Under the pieces are notes generated by a model that worked only from the letters and a program-made list of their open reading frames with translations, was not told where the DNA came from and searched no databases. From assembly GCA_016181215.1 (NCBI GenBank), contig JACOZS010000051.1, forward strand, positions 1 to 6,643: a stretch of 6,643 nucleotides of DNA, given 5' to 3'. Made by a program: the position numbers and the translations under genes. Origin of the DNA: Candidatus Woesearchaeota archaeon. Its GTDB lineage: Archaea; Nanobdellota; Nanobdellia; SCGC-AAA011-G17; JACOZS01. Of the stretch, positions 1-5,063 are shown piece by piece (the first letter of the stretch is position 1; each line of letters starts with the position of its first letter).

Positions 1-1
1 A

Positions 2-502
2 ATGAAAAAGCATGCATGGTGGGTAGTTGCTTTGGTTGTTATAGTTGCATTATTTCTAATCTATAAAGGAGGAGAGCAGCCGCAACCAGAAGAAAAGACC
101 TTGATAGGCCAAGATGCTGCAGCCAGAACACAAACTGCAGAAAAGACAGGCAGTACTTACAATACTCTGCTTAACAACGTAATCTGCGACTTTGAAACAC
201 AAAATGTTCAGTTCGAAATCTACAATCCAACAGATAAGGAACTAGAGATTAATCCGAAATTTAGGACAGAAGATTCTTTAAAAATAGTGTGGAACTCAGC
301 TAAAGGAGGGATATTAACAAATTCTGCTGAACTTTGCGGTTCTAATATGATTGGTCCTAAGCAGACGCTTAAATGTGTAGGTTATTTAGGAATGATTAAC
401 AAAGCAGAACTTCTTGAAGCAACAGGAAGTGCTCCAAAACCAAACGTTTTAAAGGTTTTCACGCCTGAGGGAGATCAGTCTGTAAACGTGTTTTGCAGTT
501 AA
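2..502 (+). CDS. Membrane-anchored four-cysteine hypothetical protein
   Basis: I do not recognise a named family. The 166-aa protein starts MKKH and then has one hydrophobic segment at about residues 5-21, ending in a lysine and two glycines. This reads as an N-terminal signal anchor holding the rest outside the membrane. Residues 25-50 are a polar, Pro/Glu/Gln/Thr-rich linker. Residues 53-166 look like a small beta-rich domain, with alternating hydrophobic strands around residues 69-73, 81-87, 93-97 and 149-153. It has four cysteines (C62, C112, C125, C165), all in the exported part, so two disulfides are possible. The Lys-Lys-then-hydrophobic start at base 2 looks like a natural N-terminus, but only one base precedes it, so promoter and RBS are out of view and a longer upstream start cannot be excluded. 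An Ig-like or carbohydrate-binding beta-sandwich is possible; that is inference. Confidence 0.75.
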   Translation: MKKHAWWVVALVVIVALFLIYKGGEQPQPEEKTLIGQDAAARTQTAEKTGSTYNTLLNNVICDFETQNVQFEIYNPTDKELEINPKFRTEDSLKIVWNSAKGGILTNSAELCGSNMIGPKQTLKCVGYLGMINKAELLEATGSAPKPNVLKVFTPEGDQSVNVFCS

Positions 503-536
503 TTTTTTCTTTCCTTCTTTTTTCCTATTTTTTACC
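503..536 (+). terminator. T-rich archaeal terminator after the first gene
   Basis: Three closely spaced T-runs with C interruptions start right after the stop codon at 500-502. There is no hairpin. Archaeal RNA polymerase terminates on such oligo-T tracts without needing a stem, so this most likely ends the first transcript. Confidence 0.6.
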
Positions 537-661
537 ACCTTGGGACAAACCTTGATTTTTAACTAACAACAGTAAAAACCACATATACGCAGTCTAGAAG
601 TCGTATAAACCACGAAAAATCCGGTATTATATCTTTTAAAGTATATTTTACAATTGGAGAA

Positions 662-673
662 TGTTTATAAACA
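662..673. repeat. 12-bp perfect palindrome TGTTTATAAACA
   Basis: The 12 bases are exactly self-complementary with no spacer. This is the shape of a dimeric-regulator half-site pair, but in AT-rich DNA a 12-bp palindrome also arises by chance, so function is unproven. Confidence 0.4.
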
Positions 674-705
674 AAAGAATTATATAAAAAATAGTTAAAT
701 TATAA

Positions 706-731
706 GGTTTTAAAATTGGACTTTTAAAACC
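706..731. repeat. Perfect inverted repeat, 10-bp arms, TTGGAC loop
   Basis: The left arm GGTTTTAAAA (706-715) and right arm TTTTAAAACC (722-731) are exact reverse complements around a 6-nt centre TTGGAC (716-721). It lies about 180 bp before the ftsZ start. The same centre sequence recurs in the next inverted repeat. It could be an operator or a hairpin in a long 5' leader. Confidence 0.55.
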
Positions 732-765
732 ATAAATTTGGGCTTAAAATATTATATAAAGATTC

Positions 766-787
766 AAACATATTTGGACATATGTTT
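766..787. repeat. Perfect inverted repeat, 8-bp arms, same TTGGAC loop
   Basis: The left arm AAACATAT (766-773) and right arm ATATGTTT (780-787) are exact reverse complements around TTGGAC (774-779). The arms differ from those at 706-731 while the 6-nt centre is identical. That arrangement is expected if the centre is recognised and the arms only need to pair. Confidence 0.5.
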
Positions 788-790
788 TCT

Positions 791-822
791 AAAAGTTTAC
801 ATCATTAGTCAGTAAAACTTTT
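791..822. repeat. Imperfect inverted repeat upstream of ftsZ
   Basis: AAAAGTTTAC (791-800) pairs with GTAAAACTTTT (812-822) apart from one extra A in the right arm, across an 11-nt spacer. It begins only 4 bp after the preceding inverted repeat, so the two could form adjacent hairpins if this DNA is transcribed. Confidence 0.35.
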
Positions 823-844
823 TCTAAGAATGATAATGATAACT

Positions 845-880
845 ACAATATAAAGTTTATTGTGGTGCATTATATATATT
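845..880 (+). promoter_or_regulatory. Candidate ftsZ proximal promoter with flanking dyad
   Basis: Two TATA-like elements are present: AATATAAAG at 847-855 and TATATATATT at 871-880. Initiation about 26 bp after the first gives a leader of roughly 30 nt that retains the full ribosome-binding site. Initiation after the second would leave only about 8 nt and cut into it, so the first fits better. ACAATA (845-850) and TATTGT (858-863) are exact reverse complements overlapping and flanking the first TATA box, so a dimer bound there would compete with TBP. Start-site position is inferred. Confidence 0.4.
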
Positions 881-894
881 AAAAAAACAAAACC

Positions 895-903
895 GGGGGA
901 AGG
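895..903 (+). promoter_or_regulatory. G-rich ribosome-binding site of ftsZ
   Basis: A GGGGGAAGG run ends 5 nt before the ATG at 909, a normal Shine-Dalgarno position. It decides the ftsZ start and implies a leadered transcript, unlike the leaderless-looking genes elsewhere in the window. Confidence 0.65.
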
Positions 904-908
904 AAAAG

Positions 909-2003
909 ATGAGTTTGGTTCAGGACGCGTTGCAGAACGGTAACAGTGCTAGTATGGATAACTTTAGGGTTGGGCAAGCCAACATAAGAGTTATTGGGTG
1001 CGGTGGAGCAGGTAATAATATGGTTACCTGGCTGTACAAAAAAGGAATACAGGGTGCAGAAATTGTAGCAATAAACACAGACAAGCAGCATTTAGATGTG
1101 TCAGAGGCAAATAGAAAATCCTTGATTGGAAAGGATTTAACTAGGGGTCTAGGATGCGGAGGTTTCCCTGAAAAAGGAAGAGAAGCTGCTCGTGAAGACT
1201 TGCATACTATTCGTGAATTATTAAAGGAATCCGATATGGTTTTCGTATGTGCTGGTATGGGCGGAGGAACAGGCTCTGGATCAGCCCCTGTAGTAGCGCA
1301 GGTTGCTCGTGAAATGGGAGCAATCGTAATCGGAACCGTGACAATGCCGTTCGATATTGAACGCGCTCGTGTCGACAAGGCAGAATTTGCTTTACAACAG
1401 CTAAGGGACGTTTCTGATACAGTAATCGTGATAGACAACAACAGGTTAGTCAGCATCGCTGGTAACTTGCCAATTCAACAGGCATTTGCAGTTGCTAACG
1501 AACTTGTATCAACAATGATTAAAGGAATCGTTGAGACCATAGCAGTACCTTCATTAGTCAACCTAGACTATGCTGACGTACGCGCAATTATGGCCAACGG
1601 AGATGTTTCTGTAATAGGAATCGGAGAAAGTGATTCTGAGCAACGCGTAGAAGAGGCAACAAGAAGAGCATTAACCAATCCTCTGCTTGATGTAAGCTAC
1701 GAAGGAGCAACAGGAGCTTTAATCCACGTGACAGGAGGTCCAGATTTGACCCTGGATGAAGTGTCTCGTGTAGGCCAGATTATTACAGAAGCTCTGGACC
1801 CAGATGCTAACGTAATTTGGGGCGCACGTATTCAGGACAATATGGCAGGTAAGCTTAGAGTGATGACAATAGTCACAGGAGTTAACTCGCCATACATCTT
1901 AGGACGCGTAGACCACAAAAAGCCTACAGCAACGTCAACAAGAATGAGTGATGAACTGGGAATAGACATTGTTGGCTCAGCACCAAGATCCGGCAGATTC
2001 TAA
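909..2003 (+). CDS. ftsZ: Cell division protein FtsZ, archaeal FtsZ2-like
   Basis: This is the tubulin-like GTPase that polymerises at midcell to form the division ring. The 364-aa protein shows the N-terminal glycine-rich nucleotide loop GCGGAGNN (residues 30-37), the tubulin signature GGGTGSG (118-124), and the T7 catalytic-loop motif NLDYAD (218-223) whose acidic residues complete the GTPase site of the next subunit. All look intact. The region after the T7 loop (GGPDLTL, NVIWGARIQ, then an ILGR sequence near the end of the core) matches what I recall of archaeal FtsZ2 rather than FtsZ1, but that assignment is from memory. Residues about 336-364 are a short variable tail with DELGID and a basic end, the usual place for membrane-tether or partner binding. 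The start is supported by the G-rich site 5 nt upstream. No second ftsZ or sepF is in view. CGT arginine codons are more frequent here than in neighbouring genes, which fits high expression. Confidence 0.97.
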   Translation: MSLVQDALQNGNSASMDNFRVGQANIRVIGCGGAGNNMVTWLYKKGIQGAEIVAINTDKQHLDVSEANRKSLIGKDLTRGLGCGGFPEKGREAAREDLHTIRELLKESDMVFVCAGMGGGTGSGSAPVVAQVAREMGAIVIGTVTMPFDIERARVDKAEFALQQLRDVSDTVIVIDNNRLVSIAGNLPIQQAFAVANELVSTMIKGIVETIAVPSLVNLDYADVRAIMANGDVSVIGIGESDSEQRVEEATRRALTNPLLDVSYEGATGALIHVTGGPDLTLDEVSRVGQIITEALDPDANVIWGARIQDNMAGKLRVMTIVTGVNSPYILGRVDHKKPTATSTRMSDELGIDIVGSAPRSGRF

Positions 2004-2011
2004 GCCGGGTT
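1987..2011 (+). repeat. Hairpin enclosing the ftsZ stop codon
   Basis: CCGGC (1990-1994) pairs with GCCGG (2004-2008). A U-G wobble, an A-U pair and a G-U wobble extend the stem outward to 1987/2011. The 9-nt loop holds the last codon and the UAA stop (2001-2003). It is the first of three consecutive hairpins at the ftsZ 3' end. It could protect the mRNA 3' end or act on terminating ribosomes; the role is inference. Confidence 0.45.
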
Positions 2012-2022
2012 ACTTATGCTAA

Positions 2023-2052
2023 AGGGCAAACCCCCCTAAACGACTTTGCCCT
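2023..2052 (+). repeat. Hairpin with 8-bp stem and C-rich loop after ftsZ
   Basis: AGGGCAAA (2023-2030) and TTTGCCCT (2045-2052) are exact reverse complements with a 14-nt loop that starts with six Cs. An alternative pairing, GGGTT (2007-2011) with AACCC (2029-2033), would exclude both this stem and the one before it, so two folds compete. Confidence 0.5.
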
Positions 2053-2066
2053 CCAACTAAATCTTC

Positions 2067-2104
2067 AGCTGAGCCTTCGGTGGCTCAGCTATTTATGTTT
2101 TTTA
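2067..2104 (+). terminator. GC-rich hairpin plus T-rich tract after ftsZ
   Basis: AGCTGAGCC (2067-2075) and GGCTCAGCT (2082-2090) form a perfect 9-bp stem; the 6-nt loop begins UUCG, and an alternative C(UUCG)G tetraloop is possible. T-rich sequence including a T6 run follows (2091-2104). The shape is that of a bacterial-style intrinsic terminator, or of a 3'-end stabilising stem ahead of an archaeal poly-T terminator. A further T-tract at 2125-2143 could be a back-up stop before the convergent tRNA. Confidence 0.6.
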
Positions 2105-2124
2105 TCCTGGGGAAAAAGAGGTGA

Positions 2125-2143
2125 TTTTCTTTTTTTCTTTTCT
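2125..2143 (+). terminator. Second T-tract terminator facing the tRNA gene
   Basis: A T-rich run with two single C interruptions, including a T7, lies between the ftsZ 3' hairpins and the convergent tRNA. It would stop ftsZ read-through before antisense RNA to the tRNA is made. Confidence 0.45.
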
Positions 2144-2147
2144 AATT

Positions 2148-2152
2148 AAAAA
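2148..2152 (-). terminator. T5 terminator directly after the tRNA
   Basis: Read on the minus strand, five Ts follow the tRNA discriminator base with no gap, the usual archaeal tRNA terminator. Confidence 0.5.
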
Positions 2153-2227
2153 TGGGAGAGGTAGGATTTGAACCTACATACTCAAGAGTATGAGCCTTGC
2201 GAGGGAACCAGATTCCTCTACTCTCCC
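2153..2227 (-). tRNA. tRNA with CAU anticodon (elongator Met or Ile2)
   Basis: The minus strand folds into a 75-nt cloverleaf. The acceptor stem GGGAGAG pairs fully with CTCTCCC, followed by discriminator A. The D stem is GAGG/CCTC with GG in the loop. The anticodon stem is CAAGG/TCTTG with one G-U pair, and its loop CTCATAC gives anticodon CAU. The variable region has 5 nt. The T arm is GTAGG/CCTAC with loop TTCAAAT. U8-A14 and A15-U48 tertiary pairs are possible. It lacks the A1-U72 pair and the three G-C pairs at the base of the anticodon stem expected of an archaeal initiator, so it is elongator tRNA-Met or the AUA-reading tRNA-Ile whose C34 is modified to agmatidine; sequence alone does not settle this. 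CCA is not encoded. Position 21 is C rather than the usual A. Confidence 0.93.
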
Positions 2228-2362
2228 AGAATTTCCACAGAAGTAAAACTAACAAAATCAAGAATTCAACCCTATAAGATATATTTCTTAACCAAAGATT
2301 ACATCACCCGAAGAAATAGTAATATTCGGCATTAATAAAGGTTTCTTTTATTTTTAGAAAAA
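2228..2362. other. Intergenic spacer holding tRNA and hypothetical-gene promoters
   Basis: No gene is seen. On the minus strand AAATATAT (2286-2279) is a weak candidate TATA box for the tRNA, giving a leader of about 29 nt. A loose CCGAA (2308-2312) / TTCGG (2325-2329) dyad is also present, too short to interpret. Confidence 0.35.
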
Positions 2363-2370
2363 TTTATATT
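2363..2370 (+). promoter_or_regulatory. TATA box for leaderless hypothetical gene
   Basis: TTTATATT is centred about 25 bp before the ATG at 2392, and no Shine-Dalgarno sequence lies between. This spacing predicts transcription starting at or next to the ATG. Confidence 0.5.
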
Positions 2371-2391
2371 ATCATTTAAGAATCCCATACT

Positions 2392-2694
2392 ATGCAATAC
2401 ACAGAAGCCCCAGACTTCATTATACCAGAAAGATATCGTGGAACTCTACTATTAGTTAGGCTGGCTTCAGAATCCTGGTTACCCATGAATATCCCACGAA
2501 ATGCTGTTTCGTTAGATGTTAATCCTTTGGAAGATGAGGAAGAATTTTTAGGTTACCAATGTTGTTCAGACCGACAGCAGTTAATATTTAGAAAGCAGGA
2601 TGGAGCCCACATTCAATGTTTAGATTTGGAAAGAAGAATAACAACAGAGGCACTAATGGTAAAATTAGAAAAAGTATTTCAAAAGAACTATTAA
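2392..2694 (+). CDS. Hypothetical protein, 100 aa
   Basis: I do not recognise this protein. It is 100 aa with no signal peptide or membrane segment, so it is probably cytoplasmic. The middle is acidic (LEDEEE at 46-51), followed by a CC pair (57-58) and a third cysteine at 76; three cysteines with this spacing do not match a standard zinc knuckle. Strand-like stretches (18-24, 63-67, 73-79) and a likely amphipathic C-terminal helix (84-98) suggest a compact alpha/beta fold. A well-placed TATA box and lack of an RBS support this start and a leaderless mRNA. It converges with the nitroreductase gene, the stop codons being 8 bp apart. The intact frame together with a dedicated promoter makes it a likely real gene. 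Confidence 0.7.
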   Translation: MQYTEAPDFIIPERYRGTLLLVRLASESWLPMNIPRNAVSLDVNPLEDEEEFLGYQCCSDRQQLIFRKQDGAHIQCLDLERRITTEALMVKLEKVFQKNY

Positions 2695-2702
2695 TCTTAA
2701 AT

Positions 2703-3326
2703 TCACTTTCCAAAAAGCCTTTTAAACAACCCTTTCTTTACTTCTTCTTGTAACTTCTCTACATGTCTCGATATTGGAAATATGCCTTCAGGTATATTAC
2801 TATTGCCAAATTCATCAAAATAAACAACATATTCTCTTTCGTCTCTTATGACCTTGCTTTGTTTCTCAAGCCCATATCCTATTGTAATTACCATCTCCGG
2901 TTCTATACTTTCAGGTAATTTCAAAATCCTCTTGAAAGCAATAGGATCAAAAGCCCCAACCCAGCAACTGCCTAACCCTAAATCTTCAGCCGCCAGCATA
3001 ATATTTTCAGATGCAACAGCACAATTTTGTATTGAGTATAATTCCCCTCTTACTGGATATAATTTAGTTACCCTCTCTTTATCATTGCATATTACAATCC
3101 ACAGCGAAGCATCCTGCATCCAATCCTGTTTTAAACAAGCATCCCGTAATTCTAATTTCTTATTTTTATCTTGCAGCATAATAAAGACCCAGTTTTGCAG
3201 ATTGCCTGCAGATGGAGCATATATTGCAGCCGCCAATAATTTTGATACAAATTCCTTGGGCACTTCCAGCGCAGGATCATATTTTCTGCAGCTGCCCCTT
3301 TTTCTTACAACATCAAAAAATTCCAT
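2703..3326 (-). CDS. Nitroreductase-family FMN oxidoreductase
   Basis: This is a flavoprotein of the nitroreductase superfamily, normally a homodimer using FMN and NAD(P)H to reduce nitro compounds, quinones or related substrates; the true substrate cannot be told from sequence. From the chosen start it is 207 aa, usual for the family. The N-terminus has the FMN-phosphate-contacting pattern R8-K-R10-G-S12-C-R14-K-Y; residues 37-46 are the conserved APSAGNLQNW loop; residues 99-126 hold the helix and LGLGSCWVGAF motif typical of the family. The basic C-terminus (KKGLFKRLFGK) lies beyond the core. An ATG at 3335 would add three residues (MFP). I prefer 3326 because a minus-strand TATA-like TTTTATATT (3357-3349) is centred 27 bp before it, the spacing seen for other leaderless genes here, and because members usually begin close to the FF-x-V-x-x-R motif. 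It is divergent from lig. Confidence 0.92.
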   Translation of the reverse strand: MEFFDVVRKRGSCRKYDPALEVPKEFVSKLLAAAIYAPSAGNLQNWVFIMLQDKNKKLELRDACLKQDWMQDASLWIVICNDKERVTKLYPVRGELYSIQNCAVASENIMLAAEDLGLGSCWVGAFDPIAFKRILKLPESIEPEMVITIGYGLEKQSKVIRDEREYVVYFDEFGNSNIPEGIFPISRHVEKLQEEVKKGLFKRLFGK

Positions 3327-3334
3327 AGGAAACA

Positions 3335-3342
3335 TTTAAATT
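3335..3342 (+). promoter_or_regulatory. TATA box for lig
   Basis: TTTAAATT is centred about 25 bp before the lig ATG at 3364. No Shine-Dalgarno sequence is present, so the transcript is probably leaderless. The box lies within the nitroreductase upstream region. Confidence 0.5.
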
Positions 3343-3348
3343 CAAGCT

Positions 3349-3357
3349 AATATAAAA
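3349..3357 (-). promoter_or_regulatory. TATA box for the nitroreductase gene
   Basis: Read on the minus strand this is TTTTATATT, centred 27 bp before the ATG at 3326. It lies between the lig TATA box and the lig start codon, so the two promoters interlock. Confidence 0.45.
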
Positions 3358-3363
3358 CTTTCT

Positions 3364-5031
3364 ATGCTATACAAAGACTTAGTCACCATATATGGAAAAC
3401 TGGAATCAACTACAAAAAGACTGGAAAAAACAGACATTATTTCAGAGTTCTTAAAACAGATTAAAGAACAAGATTTAAAGCATATTATACACCTGCTTGA
3501 AGGCCGCACTTTCCCAGAATGGGATGAACGTAAAATAGGAATGTCTTCTCAATTAGTAATAAAAGCGATTTCTTCGGCCACCGGTTCTTCACTAATAGAA
3601 GTTGAAAACGAATGGAAAAGAGTCGGCGACCTGGGATTAGTAGCCGAAAGATTAGTATCTAAAAAATCACAAAGAACATTAGTATCTCATAGCCTGTCAA
3701 CAAACAAAGTCGTGGAAAATATAATAAAACTGTCAGAACTCGAAGGCCCAGGAACAGTTTCAAGGAAGATTTCTTTGGTTGCTGAATTGTTAACCTCTTC
3801 ATCACCAGCAGAAGCAAAATACATTGTAAGAACTATACTTGAGGATCTGCGGATAGGCGTAGCATCAGGAGTTTTAAGGGACTCAATATCTAAAGCCTAT
3901 AACCAGGAAATAAATAATGTAGAACGGGCCCATAACATGCTTGTTGATTACGCAGAAGTAGCTTTATTGGCCAAGAATAATAAGCTCCATCAAATAGGAA
4001 TAACCCCTGGCAGGCCCATAAAATCTATGCTCGCAATTTTAGTCAGAAACGTAGAAGAGGCATTTGATTATTTAGGAAAACCCGCACAATTTGAATATAA
4101 ATTAGATGGCTTTCGCGCATCCATACACAAGTTCAATAACAAAATCTTAATATTTACAAGGCGTTTAGAAGAAGTAACTTCTCAGTTTCCTGATGTGGTA
4201 GAAGCAGTAAAAAAGCACGTCAAAGGTTCTAATTTCATAATAGATGCAGAGATTGTCGGTTATGACAAAAAAACCGGTAAATATCTTCCATTCCAGAATA
4301 TTTCTCAAAGAATCAAGCGCAAATATGATATTGAACACATGGCCAGGAAGTTTCCTGTAGAACTGGATATATTTGATATAATTTATTACGACAATATGTC
4401 AATGTCAGATAAGCCGTTGAAAGAAAGACGCGCCCTATTAGAAAAAAAAGTCAAGCAAAAAAAGGGTATATGTATCTTAACAAAAAAACTCATTACCTCA
4501 GATGTCAAAGAAGCAAAAAAATTTTTTAAACAAGCAAAAAAGCACGGGACAGAAGGAGTGATGATAAAAAACATCGAGTCTTCTTATAGACCGGGCCGTT
4601 ATGTTGAAGGCTGGTGTAAAATGAAATCCACTCTAGAACCACTGGATTTAGTTATAGTCGGGGCCGAATATGGAACAGGAAAAAGGGCAGGATTCTTAAC
4701 CTCCTATGTTCTGGCCTGTCGTCAGGGTTCTAACTTGTTTGAATGTGGTATGGTCAGCACAGGCGTAAAAGAAAAATCAACAAAAGGCACAACTTATGAT
4801 GAAATGACAAAAAAACTAAAACCATTAATAATTCAAGAAGCTGGAAGAAAGGTTAAACTAAAACCAAAAATAGTGATAGAGGTTGGTTATGAAGAGATTC
4901 AAAAATCCCCTACATATTCTAGTGGTTATGCACTTCGCTTTCCAAGATTTATCAGAATAAGAAGCGACAAGTCAATTAAAGATTCTAATACTCTATCAGA
5001 GTTAGAAAATATTTACAGCGCTCAAAACTAA
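3364..5031 (+). CDS. lig: ATP-dependent DNA ligase
   Basis: This enzyme seals nicks during replication and repair by forming ligase-AMP, then DNA-AMP, then a phosphodiester bond. At 555 aa it has the usual length of archaeal replicative ligases. Residues 1 to about 210 are the helical DNA-binding domain, including LRIGVASGVLRDSI. The nucleotidyltransferase domain carries motif I K246-L-D-G-F-R (K246 is the AMP-accepting lysine), motif III with D294-A-E296, motif IV E397-G-V-M-I-K402, and motif V W417-C-K419-M-K421. The rest is an OB-fold ending in RFPRFIRIRSDKS, the motif VI region. All catalytic positions I can check are intact. The start is supported by a TATA box about 25 bp upstream and fits a leaderless mRNA. 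It is a single transcription unit with a 151-bp gap to trmB; PCNA-binding or other partners are not encoded nearby. Confidence 0.97.
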   Translation: MLYKDLVTIYGKLESTTKRLEKTDIISEFLKQIKEQDLKHIIHLLEGRTFPEWDERKIGMSSQLVIKAISSATGSSLIEVENEWKRVGDLGLVAERLVSKKSQRTLVSHSLSTNKVVENIIKLSELEGPGTVSRKISLVAELLTSSSPAEAKYIVRTILEDLRIGVASGVLRDSISKAYNQEINNVERAHNMLVDYAEVALLAKNNKLHQIGITPGRPIKSMLAILVRNVEEAFDYLGKPAQFEYKLDGFRASIHKFNNKILIFTRRLEEVTSQFPDVVEAVKKHVKGSNFIIDAEIVGYDKKTGKYLPFQNISQRIKRKYDIEHMARKFPVELDIFDIIYYDNMSMSDKPLKERRALLEKKVKQKKGICILTKKLITSDVKEAKKFFKQAKKHGTEGVMIKNIESSYRPGRYVEGWCKMKSTLEPLDLVIVGAEYGTGKRAGFLTSYVLACRQGSNLFECGMVSTGVKEKSTKGTTYDEMTKKLKPLIIQEAGRKVKLKPKIVIEVGYEEIQKSPTYSSGYALRFPRFIRIRSDKSIKDSNTLSELENIYSAQN

Positions 5032-5063
5032 AATTTGGTTATAGCATACACTCACTCTAACAT

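Larger units (their letters stand above)
537..844. other. AT-rich non-coding region upstream of ftsZ
   Basis: No credible gene is visible on either strand; the only ATG-started frames are a few codons long. The stretch is strongly AT-rich and contains at least four inverted repeats (662-673, 706-731, 766-787, 791-822). A 10-mer, ATTATATAAA, occurs twice (679-688 and 751-760), and either copy could be a TATA box. The motif TTGGRN (R = A or G) recurs on the plus strand at 654, 716, 738 and 774. This looks like a regulatory region or several stacked promoters for ftsZ. Confidence 0.5.

Noticed and set aside
576..613. AAACCAC direct repeat (576-582, 607-613) with a TATACG/CGTATA dyad, considered as a CRISPR-like or operator element
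   Set aside because: Only two 7-nt copies and a 6-bp dyad; no repeat-spacer array, so it is within chance expectation.
661..687. 8-codon ATG frame in the ftsZ upstream region
   Set aside because: It is too short, has no Shine-Dalgarno and overlaps a palindrome; no sign of translation.
879..1091. 70-aa minus-strand frame over the ftsZ start
   Set aside because: It overlaps the ftsZ start and RBS on the opposite strand and shows no domain or signal; shadow frame.
920..1456. 178-aa open frame antisense to ftsZ
   Set aside because: It lies wholly inside the strongly conserved ftsZ frame, has low-complexity composition with no recognisable motif, and lacks a promoter; it is a shadow frame.
2004..2110. 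C/D-box or H/ACA guide RNA after ftsZ
   Set aside because: No RUGAUGA C box and no clear ACA tail were found, although the region is structured.
2153..2227. tRNA as initiator tRNA-Met
   Set aside because: It starts G1-C72 and has CAAGG/TCTTG in the anticodon stem, lacking the A1-U72 and three G-C pairs of archaeal initiators.
2848..3339. 163-aa plus-strand frame across the nitroreductase gene
   Set aside because: The minus strand encodes a clear nitroreductase with family motifs here; the plus frame is its complement shadow.
4440..4530. Poly-A runs in lig as a possible frameshift site
   Set aside because: The frame continues intact through ligase motifs IV and V, so the runs are ordinary Lys codons in an AT-rich gene.
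4386..4574. 62-aa minus-strand frame in lig
   Set aside because: Phe-rich translation comes from complement of Lys codons in lig; no independent support.
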